DNA of 54,161 bases from an uncultured Centipeda sp. (GTDB lineage Bacteria; Bacillota; Negativicutes; Selenomonadales; Selenomonadaceae): contig CAJPQT010000019.1 in NCBI GenBank assembly GCA_905372865.1, positions 1 to 54,161 on the forward strand. Reading direction: 5' to 3'. Shown here piece after piece: positions 40,985-49,389 of the stretch. A program made the position numbers and the translations under genes. The notes beneath the pieces are model-generated. The model did not search any database, had not been told where the DNA came from, and saw only the letters and a list, made by a program, of their open reading frames with translations. Each line of letters starts with the position of its first letter. Position 1 is the stretch's first letter.

Positions 40985-41766
40985 TCTGTACTCCGTATGT
41001 CACGATGTTCAAAATACTTTGCCCGCATCAGGTTCCGCATCTCTGCAAGATTGGAGGGAAGCAGACGGATGTTGTAGCCGATGAAGACAGGGGAGGTGGC
41101 GAAGCGCGGCATGATCTTGATGAAGATGTCCGCACCGTCATTGTAGAAGAAGATGTTGTAGCTTGTGAGCGGGCGGCGGAATGCGTTCTTAATAAAATCC
41201 ACGCCGATCTGGATATAGTCCGCGATTGTCGCGGTCGCGCGTGCATCGTCGGGCACGATGTTGAGCTCCCAGAAGCCGACGCGCGGCTGTGTTGAGAGGT
41301 TCAGTACAACGCCGTCCCGTTCGTCCACGGTCAGACCCTCAAATTCGCTGCGGCGGAAGGCGAGCTCCTGCCGGAATGCGGGAAAGCCGACGAGCTGCAT
41401 ATGCGGATGGCGGATTGTACCGCCCGAGTACGGCCCGTAGTTCTTGAAGAAGAGTACCGTGTCATATTTCCCGCTCGCACGCATCTGCGACCAATGTTCC
41501 ATGCCGAATGCGATGAGACGGCGCATATGGTCGCTGGTGTAGCTTGGGATATCGGCATCGCAGTCCTTGCCCTCGATGAGGACGAATTGATCCGCCTCCT
41601 CGATGACGTTGTATTTATTTTTGAGCAGGATGATATCGCCGTCCGTTGCGATGATGTCTGTCAGCTCATCCGTTGCACAGAACGGGCAGGCGTTATCGCT
41701 GTGGATGATGTTCTCGGGTTTTTGCCGTCCGATGTCCGTGTTGAAATGGGCAAGGTTGATGTCCAT
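40981..41766 (-). CDS. GalT-like HIT-superfamily protein (DUF4931 type)
   Basis: A 261-residue protein similar in layout to galactose-1-phosphate uridylyltransferase: a zinc-type CPFC near residue 27, a mid-protein FFKNYGPYSGGTIRHPHMQ with a His-x-His like the GalT/HIT active site, and a second FWELNIVPDD region. I place it in the DUF4931 group from memory of such motifs. The substrate is unknown. The ATG at 41766 has GGGGAG upstream and follows the promoter. A longer open frame to 41868 would begin before the promoter. It forms an operon with the GT51 gene. Confidence 0.78.
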   Translation of the reverse strand: MDINLAHFNTDIGRQKPENIIHSDNACPFCATDELTDIIATDGDIILLKNKYNVIEEADQFVLIEGKDCDADIPSYTSDHMRRLIAFGMEHWSQMRASGKYDTVLFFKNYGPYSGGTIRHPHMQLVGFPAFRQELAFRRSEFEGLTVDERDGVVLNLSTQPRVGFWELNIVPDDARATATIADYIQIGVDFIKNAFRRPLTSYNIFFYNDGADIFIKIMPRFATSPVFIGYNIRLLPSNLAEMRNLMRAKYFEHRDIRSTE

Positions 41767-41800
41767 GGAATGCTCCCCATTGTATAATCTTTCTCGCTCT

Positions 41801-41829
41801 ATTATAGCTCTTCTGTGTCCATTCGTAAA
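41801..41829 (-). promoter_or_regulatory. Promoter of the GalT-like/mtgA operon
   Basis: Minus-strand TTTACG (plus 41824-41829) and TATAAT (plus 41801-41806), 17 bp apart, 35 bp before the start codon. Confidence 0.7.
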
Positions 41830-41867
41830 ATATTTTATCAAAAGCGCCGTATTCCTCTGCGCGTTCA

Positions 41868-41876
41868 TGGTATAAT
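41868..41876 (+). promoter_or_regulatory. Extended -10 promoter of trmD
   Basis: TGGTATAAT (41868-41876) is an extended -10 box 30 bp before trmD. It diverges from the promoter at 41801-41829. Confidence 0.6.
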
Positions 41877-41906
41877 GAGGAGCATTCCAACAAAAAAGGA
41901 GTTCCT

Positions 41907-42659
41907 ATGAGAATCGATCTGGTGACACTTTTTCCCGAGATGTTTACGGGGGTATTCGGCACGAGTATCCTCAAACGAGCGGCTGAACGCGGTGTCCTCG
42001 ACATTCACTATACGAATTTCCGTGCCTACGCGACAGACAAGCATCGGCACGTGGACGATACGCCGTGCGGCGGCGGCGCAGGGATGGTCTTAAAGCCCGA
42101 GCCGATCTATGCGGCCGTACGCGATGTTTGGGCGACGACCGAGGATCTCGCAGAGCGGCGCTGCACGATCATCTTCGATCCTGCGGGCGAGGTGTTCACG
42201 CAGAAGACGGCGAAGGAGCTCGCTTCCTACGAGCAGCTCATCCTGATCTGCGGGCATTATGAGGGATTCGACGCACGCATCTACGAGCTTGCCGACCGTC
42301 TGATCTCCGTCGGGGACTTTGTGCTGACGGGCGGAGAGATCCCCGCGATGCTCGTTGTTGATGCGACCGCACGCATGCTGCCGGGGGTGCTCGGTGACGA
42401 TACCTCTGCACCGACGGATTCGTTCTTCGACGTTCTGCTCAGCTATCCGCAGTACACGCGCCCGCGTACGTTTGAGGGGAAGGCGGTTCCCGATGTGTTG
42501 CTCTCCGGCAATCATGCGGCGATCGCACGCTGGCGGCGGGAACAGTCGCTGCTCGCGACCCTGCGGCATCGCCCCGAGCTTTTGCCGAGGGCGAAGCTCG
42601 GGGCGGAGGACTTGATGTTTCTTGCGAAACAGGATAAAGTATTTTTGCGTGAATCTTGA
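41907..42659 (+). CDS. trmD: tRNA (guanine-37-N1)-methyltransferase
   Basis: A 250-residue SPOUT enzyme that methylates G37 next to the anticodon and prevents frameshifting. Knot motifs LICGHYEGFDARI and SVGDFVLTGGE and the N-terminal IDLVTLFPEMF are intact. AAAAAGGAG precedes the ATG. Unlike the common rpsP-rimM-trmD-rplS order, no ribosomal protein gene flanks it here. Confidence 0.97.
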   Translation: MRIDLVTLFPEMFTGVFGTSILKRAAERGVLDIHYTNFRAYATDKHRHVDDTPCGGGAGMVLKPEPIYAAVRDVWATTEDLAERRCTIIFDPAGEVFTQKTAKELASYEQLILICGHYEGFDARIYELADRLISVGDFVLTGGEIPAMLVVDATARMLPGVLGDDTSAPTDSFFDVLLSYPQYTRPRTFEGKAVPDVLLSGNHAAIARWRREQSLLATLRHRPELLPRAKLGAEDLMFLAKQDKVFLRES

Positions 42660-42673
42660 GGAAATGGTATAAT
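42645..42673 (+). promoter_or_regulatory. Promoter of pncB
   Basis: TTGCGT (42645-42650) and TATAAT (42668-42673), 17 bp apart, with a TG extending the -10. The -35 lies in the last codons of trmD. Confidence 0.7.
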
Positions 42674-42726
42674 GCAGAGGAATTGTTTTCATGCCTTTTT
42701 TTCTGCCCGACAGGGGGGACACTACT

Positions 42727-44184
42727 GTGACGCAGTTTGACAAGCGAAATTTGTCCATGATGATGGATTTCTACGAGATGACGATGTCCTACGGATATTT
42801 TCATCAAGGCCGCGGTGATGTGTGCGTTGCCTTCGACCTCTTCTTCCGCGCGGTTCCCGATAAGGGTGGATATGCCGTGTTCGCAGGGCTTGAGCACGTC
42901 ATTGAGTTCGTGGAGAATCTTTCCTTTTCGGATGACGACATCGCTTATTTTCGTGCGCAGAATCTCTTCTCCGAGGAGTTTCTGACGTTCCTGCGCAAGT
43001 TCCGTTTTCGCGGGGATATCTACGCTGTTCCGGAGGGCACGATCATCTATCCCGATGAGCCGCTGATGACGATTGTCGCGCCGATCATCGATGCACAGCT
43101 GATCGAGACGGCAGTGCTCGCACAGATCAACCATCAGTCGCTGATCGCGACAAAGGCATCGCGCATCGTGCGTGCGGCAGAGGGGCGCATGGTCTCGGAC
43201 TTCGGTGCGCGGCGTGCGCACAACATGGATGCTGCAACGTATGGTGCGCGTGCAGCATACATCGGCGGCGTTGATATGACGGCGACGGTCTCGGCGGGAC
43301 AGCAGTTCGGCATCCCCATCTCGGGCACGATGGCACACAGTTGGGTCATGTTCTTCGAGGATGAGCTTACTGCATTCAAACACTATGCAGAGATCTACCC
43401 ACAGGCGACGGTGCTTCTCGTTGATACCTACGATGTCATTCGCTCCGGGATCCCGAACGCCATTCGTACGGCTCGTGAGGTGTTGGAGCCGCAGGGGCGC
43501 AGACTCTTGGGCGTGCGCATCGACTCGGGCGACCTCGCTTACCTCTCCAAACGTGTCCGCAAGATGCTCGACGATGCCGATCTGACGGACTGCAAGATCA
43601 TACTGTCGAACAGCCTTGATGAGTTCACGATCTCCTCGCTTCTTCTGCAGGGGGCGCAGGTGGACAGCTTTGGGGTGGGCGAGCGTCTGATTACAGCGAA
43701 GTCCGACCCTGTCTTCGGTGCGGTCTACAAACTCGTCGCCGTGGAGAAGGACGGCGTGTTCGAGCCGCGGATCAAGATGTCGGAGAATGTTGAGAAACTG
43801 ACGAATCCTGGGCTGAAGGATCTCTATCGCATCTATGATAAGCGCGGCAAGGCAGTCGCGGACATGTTCGCCGTGCGGGGAGAGGAGATCGACCTTGCGC
43901 ATCCCTTCCGCTACGTCGACCCGCGAAAGCCGTGGAAGAACCGTTTCTTTGACGGCTTTTCCGCAGTGAACCTGCGCCGCCTCTACGTGCGTGCGGGAAA
44001 ACGTGTGGAGGAGCTTCCGACGCTGGAGGAGATCCGCCGCTATGTCCGAAAGCAGCTGACGGAGGAGATCTGGCCGGAGGAGCAGCGCTTTGAGAATCCG
44101 CACCGCCACTATCTCGACATGACCCCCGACTACTACGAACTCAAGATGGGACTGCTCGACGAAGTGCGCGGCAAGCACCGTTAG
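42727..44184 (+). CDS. pncB: Nicotinate phosphoribosyltransferase
   Basis: A 485-residue enzyme of NAD salvage joining nicotinate and PRPP. Family motifs: MDFYEMTMSYGYF at the start, SDFGARRAHNMDAATYGARA, GTMAHSWVMFF with the phosphorylated-His candidate, GVRIDSGDLAYLS and GVGERLITAKSDPVFGAVYK. A GTG start at 42727 is chosen because AGGGGGG (42709-42715) stands at a good distance and the conserved part starts there. An ATG 36 bp upstream lacks a ribosome site. Confidence 0.94.
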   Translation: MTQFDKRNLSMMMDFYEMTMSYGYFHQGRGDVCVAFDLFFRAVPDKGGYAVFAGLEHVIEFVENLSFSDDDIAYFRAQNLFSEEFLTFLRKFRFRGDIYAVPEGTIIYPDEPLMTIVAPIIDAQLIETAVLAQINHQSLIATKASRIVRAAEGRMVSDFGARRAHNMDAATYGARAAYIGGVDMTATVSAGQQFGIPISGTMAHSWVMFFEDELTAFKHYAEIYPQATVLLVDTYDVIRSGIPNAIRTAREVLEPQGRRLLGVRIDSGDLAYLSKRVRKMLDDADLTDCKIILSNSLDEFTISSLLLQGAQVDSFGVGERLITAKSDPVFGAVYKLVAVEKDGVFEPRIKMSENVEKLTNPGLKDLYRIYDKRGKAVADMFAVRGEEIDLAHPFRYVDPRKPWKNRFFDGFSAVNLRRLYVRAGKRVEELPTLEEIRRYVRKQLTEEIWPEEQRFENPHRHYLDMTPDYYELKMGLLDEVRGKHR

Positions 44185-44193
44185 GATATGTGC

Positions 44194-45063
44194 ATGATTA
44201 CAGGAAAAACAAAGCTCTTGGGGGTGATTGGCGCACCCGTTGGACACAGTCTCTCGCCAATCATACAGAATGCGGCCCTGCGTGCAGCAGGGCTTGACTA
44301 CGTGTACGCGGCGCTGCCCGTACGCGCAGGTGCGCTCAGCTCTGCGGTATGCGGACTGCGCGATGCGGGGGCTGCGGGGTTCAACGTAACGATCCCGTTC
44401 AAGACAGAGATTATCCCGCTGATGGATGAACTGAGTGAGGATGCACGGCGCATCCATGCGGTCAATACGGTCGTCATCGGGGCGGACGGAAAACTGGTCG
44501 GACACAATACGGATGTCACGGGCTTCCTTGCCGGCTTTGAAGAACGCGGCGTTTCTCTCGCGGGGAAACGTGCTGTTTTGATCGGTGCGGGCGGAGCGGC
44601 ACGCGCGGCGCTCTGGGGACTTTTGCGCAGCGGCGTCTCCTCTGTCGTGATCGGCGTGCGCAATGCGGCAAAGGGCATCGCGCTCGCGGCGGATTTTGCG
44701 GTGGACGGGGTTGTAACGGTTGCTGCCTTTACGGATCCCGCGTTTACGGCTGCCCTGAATACTGCGGATATGATCGTGCAGACGACCCCCCTCGGTATGA
44801 CACCGCGTACGGAGGAAATGCCGCCTGTGGATCTGGCGGCGCTTCATCCGTCGGCGATTGTCTACGACTTGATCTATACCCCGGCGGAGACGTGCTTTCT
44901 GCGTGCGGCTGCGGCACATGGGCACGTGACGATCAACGGGGAGACGATGCTCGCGGCGCAGGGGGCAGAGGCATTTGCGCTCTGGACGGGGGTGCGCCCC
45001 GATGTGGCGCTGATGAAGCGCGTTCTGCGTGAAGAACTTGCGCGCAGGGAATTCGTATTTTGA
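44194..45063 (+). CDS. aroE: Shikimate dehydrogenase
   Basis: A 289-residue NADPH enzyme converting 3-dehydroshikimate to shikimate for aromatic amino acids. Substrate-binding GHSLSPIIQN, catalytic Lys in TIPFKTEI, Asp in HNTDVTGF and the nucleotide loop IGAGGAARAALWGL are present. Two ATGs are 6 bp apart. The second (44194) is better spaced from TAGGAT and is used, with 44188 as alternative. Its stop overlaps the -35 box of the tgt promoter. Confidence 0.95.
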   Translation: MITGKTKLLGVIGAPVGHSLSPIIQNAALRAAGLDYVYAALPVRAGALSSAVCGLRDAGAAGFNVTIPFKTEIIPLMDELSEDARRIHAVNTVVIGADGKLVGHNTDVTGFLAGFEERGVSLAGKRAVLIGAGGAARAALWGLLRSGVSSVVIGVRNAAKGIALAADFAVDGVVTVAAFTDPAFTAALNTADMIVQTTPLGMTPRTEEMPPVDLAALHPSAIVYDLIYTPAETCFLRAAAAHGHVTINGETMLAAQGAEAFALWTGVRPDVALMKRVLREELARREFVF

Positions 45064-45088
45064 AAATCTCTTGCTTTTGTGGTATGAT
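45060..45088 (+). promoter_or_regulatory. Promoter of the tgt-yajC-secDF unit
   Basis: TTGAAA (45060-45065) and TATGAT (45083-45088), 17 bp apart, with an extended TG before the -10. It overlaps the aroE stop codon. Confidence 0.75.
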
Positions 45089-45118
45089 ATGGGATGTTTT
45101 GAGAATGGTGGTGTATGA

Positions 45119-46246
45119 TTGGCAGCGATTACCTATGAACTGATTCGCCGGGATGAGACGACGGGAGCGCGTGCAGGTGTGATTCACACGCCGCACGGGA
45201 GCTTTCCAACGCCCATCTTCATGCCCGTGGGCACGCAGGCGACGGTCAAGGGCGTATCGCCCGATGAGCTGCATGATCTCGGTGCAGGCATCATCCTCAG
45301 CAATACCTATCATCTCTTTCTGCGCCCCGGCATGGAACTCGTGCGCGAGGCAGGCGGGCTGCATCGGTTCATGCACTGGGACGGCGCGATCCTCACGGAC
45401 AGCGGCGGCTTTCAGGTGTTCAGCCTCGGCGATCTCCGCAAGATCACGGAGGAGGGCGCGACGTTCCGCTCGCACATCGACGGGTCGAAGAAGTTTCTCT
45501 CCCCCGAGGTGTCGATGGAGGTGCAGAGAGCACTCGGCTCGGACATCGTCATGGCATTCGACGAGTGCATCCCATATCCTGCCGATCACGCCTACGCTAA
45601 GGCATCGACAGAGCGTACGCAGCGCTGGCTCGTGCGGTGCCGAGATGCGATGGCAGGTGCGGAGAGGCAGGGGCTCTTCGGCATTGTGCAGGGCGGCATG
45701 TACCGAGATCTGCGTGCATGGCACGCCGCCGAGGTGACGGCGCTCGATTTGCCGGGCTACGCCATCGGAGGCCTGAGTGTCGGCGAGTCGCATGAGCTGA
45801 TGGAGGAGATGCTCTCCTACACCGTGGAACTCCTGCCCGCGCACAAGCCGCGCTACCTTATGGGGGTCGGTACGCCGGACTATCTCCTCACGGGTGTGCG
45901 GCACGGGATCGATATGTTCGACTGCGTTTTCCCGACGCGTGTTGCGCGCAACGGCATGGCGATGACGTGGACGGGGCGGCTCGTGATGAAGAACGCCGTC
46001 CATACGCATGACCATACGGTACTCGAGGAGGGGTGCGGATGCTACGCCTGCCGCAGCGGATATACACGTGCGTACATCCGTCATCTCGTGCGCGCCGAGG
46101 AGATTTTCGGCCTGCGTCTCCTGACCCTGCACAACCTCTATTTTCTGCAGGAGTTTATGCGCCGTATGCGTGCGGCGATCATCGCGGGAACATTCCCCGC
46201 ATTTTATCAGGATTTTATGAATCACTATCATAAAAGATCATCTTAA
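45119..46246 (+). CDS. tgt: tRNA-guanine transglycosylase
   Basis: A 375-residue TIM-barrel enzyme that exchanges G34 of GUN-anticodon tRNAs for preQ1. Active-site DSGGFQVFSL, nucleophile Asp in GIDMFDCVFPTRVARNG and the zinc site CGCYACRSGYTR plus a downstream His are intact. The start is TTG (45119) with GGTGGTG upstream. An ATG at 45115 is out of frame and stops quickly. Together with queF earlier in the window it supports a queuosine route, although the other que genes are not seen. Confidence 0.96.
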   Translation: MAAITYELIRRDETTGARAGVIHTPHGSFPTPIFMPVGTQATVKGVSPDELHDLGAGIILSNTYHLFLRPGMELVREAGGLHRFMHWDGAILTDSGGFQVFSLGDLRKITEEGATFRSHIDGSKKFLSPEVSMEVQRALGSDIVMAFDECIPYPADHAYAKASTERTQRWLVRCRDAMAGAERQGLFGIVQGGMYRDLRAWHAAEVTALDLPGYAIGGLSVGESHELMEEMLSYTVELLPAHKPRYLMGVGTPDYLLTGVRHGIDMFDCVFPTRVARNGMAMTWTGRLVMKNAVHTHDHTVLEEGCGCYACRSGYTRAYIRHLVRAEEIFGLRLLTLHNLYFLQEFMRRMRAAIIAGTFPAFYQDFMNHYHKRSS

Positions 46247-46260
46247 AAGGAGTTGTATTT

Positions 46261-46539
46261 ATGGATGCAGAAATGATGGCACAGCTGAGCTCGTGGGGGC
46301 CCATCGTCATATTGGTGCTCTTCTTCTATTTCCTCCTCTATCGTCCGCAGAAGCAGGCGCAGAAGAAGCGTGATGCGATGCTCTCCGCACTCAAGGTCGG
46401 CGATGAGATCATCACGCTTGGCGGGATGCACGGCAAGATCACGGTGCTCGATGAGAACACGGTTACTCTGCGTGCGGCGGACGGTGTCAATATCGTATTC
46501 GAGCGCTCGGCGATTAGCTCCGTCAATACGTCGGAGTGA
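46261..46539 (+). CDS. yajC: Preprotein translocase accessory subunit YajC
   Basis: A 92-residue protein with one membrane helix (WGPIVILVLFFYFLLYRP) and a cytoplasmic domain (VGDEIITLGGMHGKITVLDE). It associates with SecDF. AAAAGGAG precedes the ATG. The order tgt-yajC-secD-secF is widely conserved. Confidence 0.95.
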   Translation: MDAEMMAQLSSWGPIVILVLFFYFLLYRPQKQAQKKRDAMLSALKVGDEIITLGGMHGKITVLDENTVTLRAADGVNIVFERSAISSVNTSE

Positions 46540-46548
46540 TTGTGCGGC

Positions 46549-47160
46549 ATGACAGATGAGGTCTTAGTCGCGCAGAAGAAGCCGCTGCGGCGGGAGATGC
46601 TTGCCCGTCGCCGTGCCCTTGCGGCGGAGGAGCGCCGCCGTGCGAGTGAAATGATCTGCGTGCGTGTGCGGGAGCTCCCGATGCTGCAGGAGGCACGGAC
46701 GATAATGCTCTATGCCTCCACGGAGGAGGAGATTGATCTCTACCCGCTGATGGAAACGCTGCTTGCAGAGGGACGGCGCATCGTGCTCCCCGAGATTACG
46801 GGCAGGAGCACGATGGAAGCGCGGGAGCTGCCCGCGATGGACGCGCTGACGGACGGCGCATTCGGCATAGCAGTACCGGATCCGACACGCAGCAGCATTG
46901 TTCCTCCCGAGGAGATTGATGTTGTCGTTGTCCCGGGGGCGGCTTTTGCAGCGGACGGTGGGCGTCTGGGGCTGGGCGGCGGCTATTATGACCGCTTCCT
47001 GCCGCGTGCGCTGAATGCCGTGCGGCTTGTGCTCGCCTTTGACTTTCAGATTGTCCCCGATGTCCCGATGGGCACGCAGGATGCCCGCGTTGACGCAATT
47101 TTGAGCGAGCAGCGCATGATTTCCTGCAAACGTATGGAAAACCTTGAGGAAGAGGTGTGA
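46549..47160 (+). CDS. 5-formyltetrahydrofolate cyclo-ligase
   Basis: A 203-residue enzyme that uses ATP to turn 5-formyl-THF into 5,10-methenyl-THF. Signature LGLGGGYYDRFLPR and the strand DVVVVPGAAF are present. Basic residues near the N-terminus (KKPLRREMLARRRAL) are typical. The ATG at 46549 is used, although GGAGTG is somewhat far. An in-frame TTG at 46540 is too close to it. It is an insertion in the otherwise standard yajC-secDF order. Confidence 0.93.
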   Translation: MTDEVLVAQKKPLRREMLARRRALAAEERRRASEMICVRVRELPMLQEARTIMLYASTEEEIDLYPLMETLLAEGRRIVLPEITGRSTMEARELPAMDALTDGAFGIAVPDPTRSSIVPPEEIDVVVVPGAAFAADGGRLGLGGGYYDRFLPRALNAVRLVLAFDFQIVPDVPMGTQDARVDAILSEQRMISCKRMENLEEEV

Positions 47161-47166
47161 GGACGG

Positions 47167-48426
47167 TTGAGACAACATAGTCTGTTAAAGCTGGTGATTT
47201 CGGTCGCCGTCATCATCGGCGCGTTTTTTTTCCTTGTTCAGCCGCTCGCGAGTTCGATTCGGCAGGGGCTTGACCTGCAGGGCGGAACGCACGTCGTTCT
47301 GGAGGCGGTCGACACGGAGCAGGCACAGGTCAACGACGATGCGATGAATCGCGTGGTCGCCATCATGGAGAAACGTGTCAACTCGCTGGGGCTGACTGAG
47401 CCCATCATTCAGCGCGAGGGCGAGCGGCGCGTCATTATCGAGCTGCCGGGCATCAAGGACCCCGATGCGGCGATTCAGACCATCGGCAAGACGGCGATGC
47501 TTGAGTTCCGCGACGAGGAGGGGCATACGGTGCTCACGGGTACGGATCTGAAGGATGCACAGGCATCCACAAATCCGCAGTCGGGGCAGAACGTTGTCAA
47601 CCTTGAATTCTCGGATGAGGGGGCACAGAAATTTGCTGACCTCACGATGAAGAATGTCGGACGTACGATTGCGATCCTGCTCGACGGCGAGGTGCTGACC
47701 GCACCGAATGTGCGTGAGCCGATCCTCGGCGGCCGCGCGGAGATCACGGGGCAGAAGACCCTTGAGGAGGCGCAGAACCTCGCGGTCGTCCTGCGCAGCG
47801 GCGCACTGCCCGTGAAGGTCGAGATCATCGAGACGCGTACGGTCGGCCCGACGCTCGGACAGGACTCGAAGGACAAGTCCCAGTTCGCCTTCGTGGTCGG
47901 GCTCGGTGCGGTCGTGCTCTTCATGATCTTCTTCTATCACCTCTCGGGCTTCATTGCAGACGTGGCACTCATGGCGTACACGGTCATGCTGCTCGGCATT
48001 CTCTACCTGATGGATGCGACGCTGACACTGCCGGGCGTTGCGGGTATCATTCTCTCGATCGGTATGGCAGTCGACGCGAACGTCCTCATCTTTGAGCATT
48101 TCAAGGAGGAGTACCAGGTCAACCAAAAGACCCTGCGCCTTGCGATGGATGCGGGCTTCAAGCGGGCATTCACAACGATCTTTGACTCGAACGTCACGAC
48201 ACTGATTGCGGCGGGCGTGCTCTTCTTCCTCGGGACGGGGACCATCCGCGGCTTTGCCATCACGCTCGGTGTCGGCACAATTCTTTCGATGTTCACGGCG
48301 ATCACACTGACGCAGTACCTGCTGAAACTCATGATTAACTCGAAGCTGTCCGACAGTCCGTGGCTCTACGGGGCGAACGGCTTCATGCTCGGTGCGAAGA
48401 AGAAGGGGGAGGAGAAGAATGCCTAA
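47167..48426 (+). CDS. secD: Protein translocase subunit SecD
   Basis: A 419-residue RND-type protein: an N-terminal membrane helix, a periplasmic P1 domain (GLDLQGGTHVVLEA start, RVNSLGLTEPIIQREG) and five further helices with VDANVLIFEHFKEE in the conserved fourth segment. It helps pull proteins across using the proton gradient, with SecF. TTG start behind GAGGTGTGAGGACGG. It overlaps secF by 8 bp. Confidence 0.95.
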   Translation: MRQHSLLKLVISVAVIIGAFFFLVQPLASSIRQGLDLQGGTHVVLEAVDTEQAQVNDDAMNRVVAIMEKRVNSLGLTEPIIQREGERRVIIELPGIKDPDAAIQTIGKTAMLEFRDEEGHTVLTGTDLKDAQASTNPQSGQNVVNLEFSDEGAQKFADLTMKNVGRTIAILLDGEVLTAPNVREPILGGRAEITGQKTLEEAQNLAVVLRSGALPVKVEIIETRTVGPTLGQDSKDKSQFAFVVGLGAVVLFMIFFYHLSGFIADVALMAYTVMLLGILYLMDATLTLPGVAGIILSIGMAVDANVLIFEHFKEEYQVNQKTLRLAMDAGFKRAFTTIFDSNVTTLIAAGVLFFLGTGTIRGFAITLGVGTILSMFTAITLTQYLLKLMINSKLSDSPWLYGANGFMLGAKKKGEEKNA

Positions 48427-49336
48427 ATTCGACATTGCGGGACACCGCAGGATCTGGTTTCTGCTCTCTCTCGTGCTCATCATCCCTGGGTTTATCTGTA
48501 TGGGCGTGCGCGGCTTCAACTTCGGCATCGACTTTACGGGCGGCACGATCATCGATCTGCGCTTCGAGCAGCCGGTGACGCTCTCCGATGTGCGTTCCAG
48601 CCTCGCGAAATACGATCTCGACGGGAGTACGATCCAGCTTGCGGGTGCGGAGTCCGGCATTGAGTCCTCCGAGAACGTCATGATCCGCACAGTCGACCTT
48701 GAGGAGAATCAGCGCAAGGAGGTCATGGCATCGCTCACGCAGGATGTGGGTCCCTATACCGTGCTGCGCGAGGAAAAGGTCGGCGCGACGATTGGCGGCG
48801 AGCTGATTACGAATGCGGTGCTCGCGCTCGTCATCTCGTGGGCGCTCATCATCCTCTACGTCGCCTATCGCTTTGAGTGGCGATTCGGCGTGTCGGCGGT
48901 GCTTGCGCTCATCCACGATATCGTCATCGTGCTGGCTGTGTTCTCGTTTACCCAGCGGCAGATCGATTCATCGTTTATCGCGGCGCTGCTCACGATTGTC
49001 GGGTATTCGATCAACGATACCATCGTCATCTTTGACCGCATCCGTGAGAATCTGAAACTGCATTTCCGCCGCGGCGGGGATGTGAACGAGCTTGTCAACA
49101 CCTCCGTCTATCAGACGCTGACACGCTCGCTCTATACGGTGTTCACGGTTCTGTTCACGACATTCGCGCTCTATTGGTTCGGCGGAGAGACGACGAAGGA
49201 CTTTGCGTTCGCGCTTCTCGTCGGCTTTGCGAGCGGCTGCTACTCTTCCATCTTCATTGCGAGCCAGCTCTGGATCGAGCTGCGTAACCGCACGGAGCGG
49301 CGGCCTGCCGCAAAACCCGCAGCGGTGGAGGGGTAA
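48419..49336 (+). CDS. secF: Protein translocase subunit SecF
   Basis: A 305-residue partner of SecD with six membrane segments. Signatures: GFNFGIDFTGGTIIDLRF near the first helix and GYSINDTIVIFDRIREN in the conserved core. The start at 48419 is supported by GGGGAGGAG. An earlier in-frame start at 48392 would read basic codons inside secD. It ends at a terminator. Confidence 0.95.
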   Translation: MPKFDIAGHRRIWFLLSLVLIIPGFICMGVRGFNFGIDFTGGTIIDLRFEQPVTLSDVRSSLAKYDLDGSTIQLAGAESGIESSENVMIRTVDLEENQRKEVMASLTQDVGPYTVLREEKVGATIGGELITNAVLALVISWALIILYVAYRFEWRFGVSAVLALIHDIVIVLAVFSFTQRQIDSSFIAALLTIVGYSINDTIVIFDRIRENLKLHFRRGGDVNELVNTSVYQTLTRSLYTVFTVLFTTFALYWFGGETTKDFAFALLVGFASGCYSSIFIASQLWIELRNRTERRPAAKPAAVEG

Positions 49337-49337
49337 A

Positions 49338-49369
49338 GAAAAGAGCCTGTCCCATGACAGGCTCTTTTC
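49338..49369 (+). terminator. Terminator after secF
   Basis: A perfect 14-bp stem GAAAAGAGCCTGTC (49338-49351) with its complement (49356-49369), loop CCAT. The right arm ends in CTCTTTTC. It lies only 20 bp before the recJ start, with no separate recJ promoter seen. Confidence 0.85.
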
Positions 49370-49389
49370 CTATTGGAAGGGGGGAGACT

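Noticed and set aside
41767..41868. Longer N-terminus of the GalT-like protein
   Set aside because: The promoter -35/-10 lies inside this stretch, so it would not be transcribed, and a good ribosome site marks the later ATG.
42439..44925. 828-codon open frame on the minus strand
   Set aside because: It is antisense to pncB and aroE, which have clear family motifs. The predicted product has a composition rich in Arg, His and Asp and no recognisable domain. High GC at third positions keeps the antisense frame open.
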